This document shows positions 10,811-21,811 of a stretch of DNA of 64,000 nucleotides, piece after piece. Made by a program: the position numbers and the translations under genes. The notes under the pieces were generated by a model. It was not told where the DNA came from. It worked only from the letters and a program-made list of their open reading frames with translations, and searched no databases. The stretch spans positions 9,491,001-9,555,000 of the forward strand of contig OY756957.1 in assembly GCA_963580455.1 (NCBI GenBank), in the 5' to 3' direction. The first letter of the stretch is position 1, and the number at the start of each line of letters is the position of its first letter. The DNA comes from Euonymus europaeus (Eukaryota; Streptophyta; Magnoliopsida; Celastrales; Celastraceae).

Positions 10811-11168
10811 GTGGTGGTAACTAAGAAGGAATCGATAGCAAGAGTGGAGGACATTGTTGTAGTAAGGGACTTTCCAGAGGTATTTCCGGATAATTTAACA
10901 ACTCTACCACTAGATAGGGAGATTAGTTTTGAGATTGAAACGGAGCCGGGTATAACTCCCATATCAAGGGCACCTTACCGGATGGCGCCGGCAGAATTAA
11001 AAGAATTGAAGGTACAATTGGAGGAATTATTAGAGAAAGATTTTATTCGACCCAATTTTTCACCAAGGGGAGCACCGGTGTTATTTGTGAAAAAGAAGGA
11101 CGGATCCCTTAGACTATGCATTGATTATAGGGAATTGAATAAGGTAACAATCAAGAACAAGTATCCAC
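10811..11168 (+). pseudogene. Tekay reverse transcriptase, N-terminal part
   Basis: The frame shows FPEVFPDNL, then [33 protein letters not shown] and [13 protein letters not shown], the first RT blocks of Ty3/gypsy elements. It is cut after KYP by a solo LTR that begins at 11169. The downstream part resumes at 13587 with [10 protein letters not shown]. Removing the insertion and one TCCAC copy restores the K-Y-P-L-P-R junction. Confidence 0.93.
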
Positions 11169-13581
11169 TGAAATCACTAGGCTAACACAAGAGGGGGGCT
11201 GAATTGTGTTTTAAAAAATTAAGTATAAACCCCAAGTACAAAACCACAACCTAAAAACTCACAAATGATTAAGGCAATGTCAAGAATGCAAATCTGCGCA
11301 CTAATCGTGTAAATGCAACTTGACCTAGCAATTCAACTCGGAATGTAACGAAATTTGATATGCAATATTACAACACCTCAATGAACGCTATATCAAAAAT
11401 TCAGATCAAATTTCGAAGTCTAGCTATATGAACAATTCACGGACAGATTGGTATTCTGGAAAATTAACAATCAAAAGTATACCTAGAATGCAATAATCAC
11501 AAGTTGTTCAACCACAAGCAATATCCCAACAAGCAATGGCAGCAAGCAACACCCTAATATCAACTTCTAAGGCACACAAATCACCAATAACACCAATAGA
11601 ATGATAATCAAAAACAAGTCACTACAAGGCAGCAAGTTTAACACACAAACAAGCAAGCAAATCAAAATAGTGTACACAAGGATATATAGTGGTTCGGTGC
11701 TCACACCTACATCCACTACCTAAGCCCTCAAGCTTAGGATTTCTCAATCCACTAAGGATATATGTGGTTTTGCAAGTTCACCACAAACTTAGGGTTTCCA
11801 AGAAGACCCCAAACTTGTACACCAACAAGGTTTGAAGCTAACCGTAAACTTTCACACACCTCTCAAAGGTAATGCCCTACAAAGGGACTTTTACAAGTAT
11901 TTGGATTTTGGTTCTCTCAAGATTAGCTCTAGGCTATATATGATTGGAGAACACTCAAATTCACAAGATGTTGCTCAAATGGGTTTGGATTCAAATATGT
12001 AGCAAAACACTCTTGTAATCTCACACAAAGCTCACACTAGATCAAGAATAGGTTTAGGTGAAGCTTTGTTGAAGAACTCTCAAGAACACACCAAGAGTAC
12101 CCACGGTAGAAAGATTTTGGGGTGGTTCAAGGAGTTTTTGGATCTCTCTTTCAAATAGGAAGATGATGGCTTGAATGTAATCAAAGTGGTAGCAAGAGAT
12201 CGCAAGGAAGAAGCTTGAATCAAGAAGATGAAGTTGAGAGCAACTAAGCTTGAACACTTAGTGAAAAATCTGCAAATGCTTCTTCCCCAAACCTAGACGT
12301 TGCTGCCCCCTATTGTTCATTCCAAACAAAACACAATCTTAGCCATTGGATCAACACCACTTCAAATCTTGGCCTTTCATTTTCTATAAAATCTGGACCC
12401 TTCTTTAATTCAACCACTCTAATCCCAGCCTTTCTCTAATTCAAACACTCCAAACCAATCCTTCAAAAATAATGCCGTTGGCATCATTTTGTCAAGAGTT
12501 GTCATTTTGAGTTGCACCTTGTTTGGATCAATCAAATGAGTCTTCTTCATGAAGCAAATCTCTCTCAAGGAATGCCAAACAAGTCCATCTTAAATTCTGG
12601 AAATATTATAGCTGTATGTCTTCTTGTCTCTCCCTTGTCTCTTCCTTGTCTCCATAGTGCAAGTGTTAGGCACACTACCAACCAAGTATTTCAAACTTGT
12701 ATTCCCTCTACTTTGTTGACTCCAAAACAAATAATAAAGCTTCTAGAATTTCTTGAGTTAATTCTCCAGCAATAACAACACAAGGCACACGGCTGGAACC
12801 ACTTCTTGCACACAAAATATCAAACTTGAACCAAGTAGGGTTGACTATGTCCAAACTTGTCTAAGTGAGCTTCAAATCATGATGCACAAATTTTCTCAAT
12901 AGAATCAGCTTCATGATACTTCAAATAGGCTCATGATGATCAGTTGATTAAGCCTACAAAAAGAATAGATGACAAAGCATCCCAATTTTTGCTTGTAAGC
13001 TCAAAGAGCTTCAATGCTTGCACTCGGGTTAACCAATATGATATAAGCTCAATAAAATTCAAGTAAGCACATGATAAATCAATTTATCCATATAAGAATG
13101 TGCATACAAAATTTCACTTATAATTGAGGTCGTTTGGTCATTCAATTTGATCATGCAAATCTCAACTAGCCCAGTTTAATGACTGCACAGGTGAATTAAT
13201 TTCAACAGACAAATTGAACCTGATAAACTTAAAATTGACCTGACACTATTTGACAATGAAAAATTCCAGAGTGTCTTAAATAATTTTCAGAACAAGAATC
13301 AAGTCAATCAGAGCTCATATGAATAAGTTATGACTGTTCAACCAACATGTGCGCAGTGTGATGTTGTGACAAATTTTAGCATCGAAAAATAAGTCAGTCC
13401 AGATTCATCCAATTTATATCAAACATGATCAAACATGATTCCAAAGATATATAATGAAGCTTAAATCAGTAGATATAATTCATTTCATGATTTATCCAAA
13501 TTCATCCAAAGTTAAGCACAATCAAATAGTCCAATATGTATTTTTGCATCAAAACACAAATGTAGGACCTATGGTCCAACA
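11169..13581. mobile_element. Solo LTR inserted in the Tekay reverse transcriptase
   Basis: The 2413 bp insert begins TGAAATCACTAGGC and ends GGTCCAACA, that is, TG...CA ends, and is flanked by TCCAC at 11164-11168 and 13582-13586. No gag or pol coding frame, primer site or paired LTR is visible inside, so a solo LTR left by recombination is the simplest reading. It contains an AGAGGGGGGCTGAATTGTG motif near its left end and a GTGGTTCGGTGC motif near 11690. A small non-autonomous element is the alternative. Its own strand and family are not determined. Short ORFs within it (12054-12257, 12512-12775) look fortuitous. Confidence 0.85.
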
Positions 13582-14758
13582 TCCACTACCACGTATTGAA
13601 GACTTGTTTGATCAGTTACAAGGAGCTACAGTCTTTTCAAAAATTGATTTACAGTCGGGGTATCACCAATTGAGGGTCAGTACAGATGATGTAAAGAAAA
13701 CTGCTTTCAGAACGCGTTATGGTCACTATGAGTTTTTAGTCATGCCATTTGGATTAACAAATGCTCCAGCTGCATTTATGGACCTAATGAATAGAGTATT
13801 CAAGGAATATATAGATCGCTTTATCATTGTCTTTATTGACGATATCCTAATTTACTCGCGGAATCTGGAGGAGCATGAAGGGAACTTGCGGATTACCTTA
13901 TAAGTGCTAAAAGACAATCTACTTTACGCGAAATTCAAGAAATGTGATTTTTGGATGAGGCAGGTGGGGTTTTTGGGACATGTAGTGTCAGAAGAAGGAA
14001 TATTGGTGGATCCCAGTAAGATAGAAGCTGTGATGGATTGGCCGATGCCAAGGAATGTTACTGAAGTTCGAAGTTTCCTAGGGATAGCATGTTACTACAG
14101 AAGGTTCATAAAGAACTTTGCCAAACTAGCAACACCCCTAACGACTTTAACGAAGAAGAATACAAGAAACCTGTGGGATGAGAGATGTGAAGAAAGTTTT
14201 CTAGAATTAAAGAAGAGATTAGTAACTGCTCCAGTGTTGACAGTGCCAGATGGAAAAAGTGGATTTGTGGTGTACAATGATGCCTCCAAGAATGGGCTAG
14301 GATGTGTGTTGATGCAGAATGGGAGGGTAATTGCTTACACATCGAGGCAATTGAAGGAATATGAGAAGAATTACCCCACACACGATTTAGAATTAGCTGC
14401 GGTAGTTTTCGCGTTGAAGATATGGAGACATTATTTGTATGGGGTGAAATGTGAGATATACACGGATCATAAAAGTCTCAAATATTTATTTACGCAGAAG
14501 GAGTTGAATATGAGGCAACGACGATGGCTGGAATTGGTGAAGGATTATGAATGTGTAATCAATTATCATCCTGGAAAAGCAAATGTGATAGCAGACGCGC
14601 TTAGCAGAAAGGTGACACTAGCCTCGCAGGTGGTGCAACCAATGATACTACGGGATTTGCAAAAGTTGAGCGTAGAAATAATTCCAAAGGGGCATGGAAG
14701 CAGTTTAGCAGTGATGAGTGTGCAACCAATATTGATGAATAGAATTAAGGAGAGATAG
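13582..14758 (+). pseudogene. Tekay reverse transcriptase C-terminal part and RNase H
   Basis: After the solo LTR come [35 protein letters not shown] and the catalytic [10 protein letters not shown] (about 13829-13858). A stop at 13901-13903 interrupts the frame in the sequence after the active site, and the rest continues in phase: [17 protein letters not shown], the connection domain, then RNase H with [33 protein letters not shown] and a histidine-rich end at [15 protein letters not shown]. The first RNase H aspartate block reads YNDAS where YCDAS or FTDAS is common. A stop ends this part at 14758. Confidence 0.92.
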
Positions 14759-14773
14759 TTAAGTGATGACTGG

Positions 14774-15730
14774 TTGGTCAAACAAAAGGAGAAGATAGGA
14801 ACGGGCAAGACAACAGAATTTATGATGGATGGCACGAGTGTGATGAGGTACAGAGGAAGATTATGCGTTCCGGACGATGCAGACATAAGAAATGATATTT
14901 TAACTGAAGCTCATAATACTCCGTATTCTATTCATCCTGGGAGTACAAAAATGTACCGGGATTTGAAATTACATTATTGGTGGCCGGGTATGAAGAGACA
15001 GGTGGCAGAGTTTGTAGCTAAGTGTTTGACGTGCCAGCAGATCAAGGCGGAGCATCAAAGACCGTCAGGTATGCTACTGCCTTTGGAAATTCCTAGATGG
15101 AAATAGGAGCACATTGCAATGGATTTTGTGTCGGGACTACCGAGGTCTGAAAAGGGAAATAACGCAATTTGGGTGATTGTGGATCGGCTTACCAAGACGG
15201 CTCACTTTTTGAGAGTGAAGACTACATTTAGTATGAATCAATATGCGGATCTGTATGTGAGGGAAATAGTGAAGCTACACGGGATTCCGGTTTCCATTGT
15301 GTCAGACCGTGACCCCAGATTCACTTCAAAATTTTGGCACAGCTTCCATGGGGCGATGGGCCCCAAGCTAGAATTTGGAACAGCTTTTCATCCGGAGAGT
15401 GATGGGAAATCAGAGAGAGTGATTCAAATAATGGAGGATATGCTAAGAGCTTGTGTGATGGATTGGTCGGAAAAGTGGGAGCGGTACCTACCTCTAGTAG
15501 AGTTTTCTTACAACAACAGTTATCAGACAAGTATTGGCATGGCTCCGTATGAAGCATTATATGGGCGGAAATGTAGATCACCAATACATTGGGACGAAGT
15601 GGGAGAGAGGAGATTCCTAGAAGGGCAGCAGATTGGACCAGAAGTAATACAAGAGACTAAAGATGTTGTAGAGATGGTTCGGGCCAGAATCAAAAACAAC
15701 GCAAAACCGGCAGAAAAGCTATGCAGATAG
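14774..15730 (+). pseudogene. Tekay integrase
   Basis: The zinc-binding region (HPGSTKMYRDLKLHYWW...CLTCQ) ends in a stop at 15104-15106. The catalytic core follows in the same phase from 15119: MDFVSGLPR, WVIVDRLTKTAHF, SDRDPRFTSKFW and FHPESDGKSERVIQ, holding the D, D and E of the DD(35)E active site. The third block reads PESDGKSER rather than the common PQTDGQSER. A stop at 15728-15730 and a frame change precede the C-terminal part. The enzyme inserts the cDNA copy and makes the 5 bp duplications seen in this window. Confidence 0.92.
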
Positions 15731-16175
15731 AAGAAGGAAGGAATTAGAGTTTGAAGTTGGGGATCATGTATTCCTAAAAATAGCACCTATGAAGGGAGTG
15801 ATGAGGTTCGGAAAGAAAGGGAAGTTAAGTCCAAGATACATAGGACCCTTTGAAATCCTTGGTAAAGTGGGAGCTAGGGCATATCAACTAGCTTTACCCC
15901 CATCTTTGTCAGGCGTGCATAATGTATTCCATGTGTCAATGTTGCGAAAATATATGGAAGACCCGAACCATGTATTGAGTTATGAACCATTAGAATTGAC
16001 ACCGGATTTGACTTACGAAGAAAAACCAATGGAAATTTTGGCCAGAGAGGTGAAGCAACTAAGGAATAAAGACATTGCACTTATGAAAGTTCTTTGGAGG
16101 AATCAGAAGATGGAAGAAGCTACTTGGGAAAGAGAGGAGGATATGAAGGCCAAATACCCAGAATTATTCAGGTAA
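15731..16175 (+). pseudogene. Integrase C-terminus and chromodomain
   Basis: A frame open from 15789 carries GKLSPRYIGPFEIL, VHNVFHVSMLRKY (the integrase tail found in gypsy elements), and ends with a chromodomain-like segment, MEILAREVKQLRNKDIALMK, then VLWRN and EEATWEREEDM. In chromoviruses this module directs integration to modified chromatin. The segment between 15731 and 15789 must be read in another frame, so it is separated from the core. The arrangement supports a Tekay-type chromovirus. Confidence 0.9.
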
Positions 16176-16203
16176 CTAATTTTGAGGACAAAATTTTTAT
16201 AAC

Positions 16204-16212
16204 GGGGGGAGA
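16204..16212 (+). other. Polypurine tract of the Tekay element
   Basis: GGGGGGAGA lies immediately before the 3' LTR (TGTAATACCCC at 16214), with only a C between. This is the plus-strand primer of the element and fixes the LTR start. Confidence 0.9.
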
Positions 16213-16213
16213 C

Positions 16214-17971
16214 TGTAATACCCCAGACTTATGGATGACTCAAATGTCACAATGAGATGACATGTTGTGGTAATTTAATATTAAAGTGTGTAAGGTGTGG
16301 TTAGAGGTTGAAAAGATTAGAGGTGAAAGAAAAAAAAAGAAATTTAATTAATTTAAATATTAATCAGTAGAAGAAACGAGTAAATTTACAACAGCGGGTG
16401 CAACGTGAGGTCGGTAGGAGAAAGGGTAGAGTGTTGAGGGTAAAAAGGTAAAAATCAGCACCCAAATAAAATAATATAAAATGAGCACGATTCTCGAGAA
16501 ACCCTAAAAAGATCGAACTGTCGCACGAAGGAGAGAGAGGGCGGCGACGGAACCCGACTTGCCGGAAGAGGTGACAGTTTCTGGCATTTTCGGTGTCTCC
16601 GTGGAGAGGACGACGAGAGCAGCTCATCGGTGTCTTTTTCGTACGGAACGGAGGCGGCAACACCGAGATACGGCGAGGAGAAGATCACGGCTACCGCGTC
16701 TTCACCGCCTCGATTCGCTCAGCTCCAGTCACCGATCAGGTAACCAGCAGTGCCATCACGTTCACCGGCTCGCCGGCTACCGAGGGAGGTTGGCTGTGTG
16801 TGTCACCGCTGCCGGAGTCGGCGGTGACCCGGTTCTTGAGTAATCGGGTCTATGACCCTGGGGAGAAGTGAGGTCAACCGGGTCAGTCCGACCGGTTCAG
16901 GGTGATGACTCGGTTGACCAGTGAGGGTTGACCAGGAATTTAATTAGTTTTTTGAATAAAATAAAATAATGGATGTTTGTATTATTATTAATTTCAGGAA
17001 CCAATTTTATATCTGATTTAGGGGAAATTACGAAAGAGTGCCAGGTAATTAACATATCACTGTATCACATAATAAATGTACAATATGTTGAGGTTTGTAT
17101 GCTGTGTTTATATTTGTATTTATTGGTGCTGTGTTGTATAAATTATTATTGAGTATGTTATTATGAAATTTTGTATTGGTATTGGTATTGTATAATTTAA
17201 TTGTCGATTTCAAGGAGTGTACATGGCGTGGCATGGCATCATGGAAAATTTACACACATGACGAAAGTTTTATAAACCTAGTAATACTACTACAGAGAGG
17301 GTATATTGTTAAGGTGAAAGATAATGGAGCAAGGTTGTAAAAAAAAAATAAGGTGAGGAGAAAGACTAAATGTTTTGACGAAAAAAGTATTCTATAGAAG
17401 AACGATGATTGGCCGACCGGTTGCTCTGTAGCGGTTTACTAGAGTTAGGGGCCCTGGTAATGGAAAAATGTTTGAATTGGCTAGGTTTTTTCCATGGAAG
17501 GAACTCATGTGCATCCATGCATAAATATGTTACTTGCTGGGCCTTGGCTCATTATATTCTGTGATACAAGTGAGGATGATTTCACCGAATTGGCTGTTGA
17601 TGGTGTTGGCGAGGATCCTCAATGATGATGGTGCTCATGTGGGGTGGCAAGATCGCGGAATTATTAGTGAAATAAATTGCTTAAGAGTAAATATTGGTAT
17701 TTTAGAACTCTATGTTATTTGAATAAGTGAGTATTTTCAGAATTGATACGAAATAACTATGTGAAGTGTTAGAGTATGAGTTTGGACTCATATTTGTGGA
17801 TGTTTATTAATTGCTAATTATTGGCTTGGAGACTATTTAATGCATTATGATTGCTGTTAAGATTCAATTCATTTGAAGCTATTTAAGGTGTTGTTATAGT
17901 ATTTACTATTGGAGGAGTAGAGCTGTTGTTACGGAATGATAGTTCTATTTTCTTGGGAAAGGGGTGTTACA
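16214..17971 (+). repeat. 3' LTR of the Tekay element
   Basis: The 1758 bp LTR starts TGTAATACCCC and ends GGGGTGTTACA, followed by the TGTGA duplication. The first 116 bp and about the last 1000 bp match the 5' LTR closely, with scattered point differences and small indels. The middle (about 16330-16962) is GC-rich and unique to this copy. It contains open frames of 92-99 codons on both strands, most likely a transcribed leader and not genes. Since both LTRs are copied from one template at insertion, this LTR probably shows the original structure. Confidence 0.92.
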
Positions 17972-17976
17972 TGTGA
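17972..17976. repeat. Target-site duplication TGTGA, right copy
   Basis: Identical to 4827-4831. The LINE ORF2 frame passes through it: the codons on the left end with C-V and on the right give K-R-R-F-L-F. Confidence 0.95.
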
Positions 17977-19771
17977 AGCGTCGATTTCTCTTTGAAGAAT
18001 ATTGGTCGAGACATCCGGATTATGAACATATCCTCTCTTCTGCATGGTCAATTCTCTAGGGTGAATCCAATCTTCAGGAAACTTTAGCCAGAGTCTCCAA
18101 CTGTGCCTCAACTCTTCAACGCTGGAACACTACAACCTTTGGAGACTTACCAAGGAAAATTAAAATTATTGAGCAGCAGTTAACGAGACTAAGGAATCAA
18201 AATGGCTTTGGCGGAGCTGATTGTATTTAACATAGCCTGGAATCTGAGCTGAAGGAGCTTCTTCTTTTTGCCAAGAGGTTGGCTGGAAACAACGGGCTCG
18301 TCAAGAATGGCTTAAAGCGGGAGATAGTAACACTCGTTTTTTCCACCAAAAAGCGAACAATATAAGGAAGAAAAATCATATCTCAAGGCTTAAACTAGCT
18401 GATGGTTCAATCACCATGGATATGAACCAAATCCAACAAGCCATCATATCCTATTTCTCAGATATGTTTACCTCGGGCTCCACTAATAATATTCCAACTA
18501 TGTTCGCGGACTTCCCTCGCACGGTGACAGATGATATGAATGAAGGGTTGATGCAGCCTTTTACTCATCTAGAGGTTAAAGATGTTCTTTTTCAGATGGC
18601 TCCTTCAAAATCGCCAGGTCCGGATGGAATGCCTGCTCTGTTCTATCAGAAATATTGGCATATTGTGGGCAATGATGTTACTAAGGTTGTGCTAGATTTT
18701 CTCAATGAGGGTTTGCTGGATGACAGGATTAATCATACTCTTCTTGTTCTAATCTCGAAAATTAATCATCCTAACGCTGTGTCTCATTTCAGACCGATCA
18801 GTCTATGCAATGTCTTGTATAAAATTATCTAAAAATGCCTATGCAACCGGATGAAAGGGATTCTTCCTAGGCCGATTTCTGAAGCACAGAGTGCTTTTGT
18901 AGCTGGGCGTCTTATATCGGATAATATTCTTGTTGCAAATGAATGCATACATTACATGAAAGGGCTCCGAAATAGACAGGGGGGATACATGGCTTTGAAA
19001 TTAGATATCTCTAAAGCCTATGACAGGGTCGATTGGAATTTTCTGTTTAATATGATGGAACTGATGGGGTTCGATTTGAGATGGATTAACCGCATCATGC
19101 GATGTGTTTCCTCAGTTTCTTTTTCAGTCATCATCAATGGGGCTGTTCATGGTAATATTGAACCTTCTTGGGGTCTATGACAGGGAGACCCATTGTCTCC
19201 ATTTTATTCCTATTTTGCACTGAAGGTTTTTCGTACCTCATCCGACATTCTATGGAACGGCAAGCTATTCATGATATTCAAATATGTCGTGCTGCACCAG
19301 TTATTTCTCATCTCTTATAGCCTACTCTTCTGTAAAGCCAATGCAGATGAAGCAAATGTCATTCTCCAAATTCTACACACTTTTGAAGGCATTTCAGGAC
19401 AGAGTGTGAACTTGGAGAAATCAGCCATTTATTTCAGCAGCAACACATGCAACTCCTCCCAATCATATCTTCGATCTATATTAGGTATGTCTGGGTTCCC
19501 ATTAGAGGCCAAATACTTAGGCCTTCCGGTCCTAATATCTCGTTCCAAGAGGTCAATGTTCAATTATATTAAGGAGAGGGTTTGGAGCAAAGTATCTGGA
19601 TGGAAAGAAAAATTATTATCACAAGCAGGAAGAGGAGTACTTTTGAAATCGGTGGTGCAGGCTATCCCATGCTATGCCATGAGTATCTATAAATTCCCGG
19701 ATACTCTTTGTGATGATTTGAACAAAATGGCGCGGGTAATCATACTTCAGCCCGCAAGTTATCTTGGGTAG
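17972..19771 (+). pseudogene. LINE ORF2 reverse transcriptase, active site deleted
   Basis: The linker has RFLFEEYW, then RT blocks in order: MAPSKSPGPDGMPALFYQ, FRPISLCNVLYKII, AQSAFVAGRLISDNILVANE, MALKLDISKAYDRVDW, and after a stop at 19178-19180 QGDPLSP. Where L1-type RT has the FADD metal-binding box, the DNA runs ISHL directly into SLLFCKA (about 19311-19326), so 11-14 bases holding the catalytic aspartates are gone and the frame shifts. A further stop lies after LYKII (18832). The domain then reaches GVLLKSVVQAIPCYAMS. Catalysis is impossible in this copy. Confidence 0.92.
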
Positions 19772-21297
19772 GATGGAATGCCATCTGCAAGCATCGTACA
19801 CAAGGTGGTTTGGGTCTAAGGGACATGAAGGCTTTCAATTTAGCCTTGTTAGCAAAGCAAGGTTGGCGCCTCATTCAGAGTAAAGAATCTTTGTATAGTA
19901 AACTGCTGAAAGCTAAATACTATCCCAACAGTTCATTTCTAGAGGCTCATCGTGGGCATAATCCATCCTACGCATGGTCTTCTATCCTAGCGGGTCGTCA
20001 AATTTTAAAGCAAGGCTTATGTTGGCGGGTTGGAAATGGTGCCTCAATCTCAGTGTGGAATGCACAATGGCTACCTACTACGCTTGATGGGAAAGTTTCA
20101 TCCCCAATGGGGTCTAATGACCCATCTATGCTGGTATCTAATCTTATAGATCATAATTTGAAGTGGTGGAATATGGACAAATTGGAGAACATTTTTAATC
20201 CTACTGATGTTGCGGCCATTTCCAATATTCCGCTTCATGGCCTCAAATATCATGATTCTTTAATGTGGACCAAAGGCATTCATGGTCAATTCTCAGTTAG
20301 GTCAGCATATTGGCTTGCAATGAATTCTCAGTCGCTAGATACTGTCTCCAATTCCAATGCTTGGAATTCTCTATGGAAGCTTCAAACACCAAATAAGATC
20401 AAGTATTTCTCATGGAGGCTTTGTCATGATGAGGTTGCCACTAGAGGACTCCTTGCTCGAAGAGGCATACCACTGGATACTACTTGTCCTCTGTGTGGTA
20501 TTGAGGAGGAATCCAGCCTTCACTTATTTAGAGATTGCTCTGCCATATCCATTATTTGGAACAAATGTGAATTTTCCCACAAGGCAGTGTCATTACCGCT
20601 GCTTTCTATTCAATCTTGGCTCCTTGCGATGGTTGATATATTCCAACCAGCTGTGACGGCTCAAATACTTGGTGTCTTTCGTAATGAGCCATGGCAGCCC
20701 ATGCAGGTTATCTTTTGTGCTTCAAAACTCCACAGGGACTTCATTGATTGCCACCAATCTCCACACCAGTTAAGTCCCACTATCCCCCGATCCATGCACT
20801 GGACTTGTGCGAGACAAGGTTGGTTTAAGGTTAATGTGGATGGTTCTTGGAACCAACATGATGCTACGGCCGGAGTTGGAGTCATTATTCGAGATGAATG
20901 GGGTTTAGTCAAGCTTTCTGGATTTAAACGAGTCCAATTTGCCGGTGGTTCTATAATGTGTGAAGCTTTGGCCTTTCTCTACGGTGCTGCAGTGGCTGTT
21001 GCTAATAATTTCATTCCATTGGAATTGGAAGGAGATGCAGCTATGATTGTATCTGGGTTAAAAGAAGTTCATAAGCTTAGATCTCCTCTGGGCCATGTCT
21101 TAGAGGAAGTCCATGCTACTCTCCGGGGAACCCAACATAGTTTTTCCCAAATTTCTCGTGATCAAAATCGGATGGCTGATGCTCTTGCATTAATGGGCCG
21201 ATTAGCTTTTTTCAATCATGAAATCTTGATTTTTAATGCTGTGCCTGAGACTTTAGTTCCTATGTATGTCTCAGATTGTAATCCTTCTATTGAGTAA
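19772..21297 (+). pseudogene. LINE ORF2 C-terminus: zf-RVT and RNase H
   Basis: After a frame change near 19770 an open frame of 495 codons (19810-21297) begins within the GGLGLRDMKAFNLALLAKQ block. It passes through the zinc-binding zf-RVT region (KIKYFSWRLCHDEVATRGLL, CPLCGIEEESSLHLFRDC at about 20397-20540). It ends in an RNase H of the plant L1 type (VNVDGSWNQHDATAGVGVII, CEALAF, LELEGDA, RDQNRMADALA). RNase H at the end of ORF2 is a trait of plant L1 elements. This is the longest intact frame in the window, but it has no start or RT of its own. Confidence 0.92.
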
Positions 21298-21338
21298 TGA
21301 TATCAGGTTTTGTTTAAAAAAAAAAACCCAGATATATT

Positions 21339-21811
21339 GGTATTATAGCCAATACTTTTATTTATCATAATATATACATAAAAAGATTAAGACAAAGTCA
21401 AGCGCTACACACTTTTTGTCATTGGACTTGCTCTAGTCATGACTATTGAGAAGTTACAATAGACATTCACTTCAAGACCAAGATGGGCCGGGATACTCAC
21501 CAATTTATTTATTTTGGGCCTCATCAGCCCATTAAGGCTATAATCTTTGCCCAGCCCCACGCAAGCCCATGTGCTAGTGGGCCGAGCTCGGATCTTGACA
21601 ACAGCAGACAAAACATGATATCCTCCTCTGTTTTCCACCATAACCATTTTTATTATTGTTTCAGTGAATAATAAATGATTTGGGGATGATAAGCGATGTG
21701 TTTTGTTGCGTGTGCAATTCACAAAATGATTAATAACCTTTATTAGATTATTGTCTTTTGTAGTCCGATCACCGCTACAGAGAGAGTGAGAGAGGAAAGG
21801 GAGGAGGGAGG
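21339..21811 (+). other. Upstream region and leader of the DUF599 gene
   Basis: This 470 bp lies between the LINE tail and the start codon. I see no convincing TATA box. The last 35 bp (about 21777-21811) are purine-rich (GAGAGAG, GGAAAGGGAGGAGGGAGG), common in plant 5' leaders. Short open frames on both strands show no family resemblance. Because the LINE ends here, proximal regulation must lie within this stretch or inside the LINE. Confidence 0.45.

Larger units (their letters stand above)
4832..17971 (+). mobile_element. Ty3/gypsy chromovirus, Tekay-type, nested and defective
   Basis: The 13.1 kb element has LTRs at 4832-8276 and 16214-17971, a primer-binding site at 8279, a polypurine tract at 16204, and internal gag, protease, reverse transcriptase, RNase H, integrase and a C-terminal chromodomain in that order. 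The order and the chromodomain place it in the chromoviruses, and the tail resembles Tekay/Del. It sits in the LINE in the same orientation with a perfect TGTGA duplication. The interior is broken by stops, frameshifts and a 2.4 kb solo LTR, so it is not autonomous. The 5' LTR is about 1.7 kb longer than the 3' LTR because of foreign DNA. Confidence 0.95.
17972..21327 (+). mobile_element. L1-type LINE, 3' half
   Basis: ORF2 resumes directly after the Tekay element, and the LINE ends in an A run at 21316-21326, 18 bp after the ORF2 stop. The short 3' tail ends with the second copy of the putative duplication at 21325-21338. The element is in the plus orientation, ends 485 bp before the start codon of the DUF599 gene, and therefore sits in or near that gene's promoter region. 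Confidence 0.9.

Noticed and set aside
16364..16871. Four overlapping ORFs of 77-99 codons as host genes
   Set aside because: They are within the GC-rich transcribed part of the 3' LTR, overlap on both strands, and show no conserved motif.
20357..20656. 99-codon ORF on the plus strand
   Set aside because: It is an alternative frame of the LINE zf-RVT and RNase H region, which has clear family motifs in its own frame.
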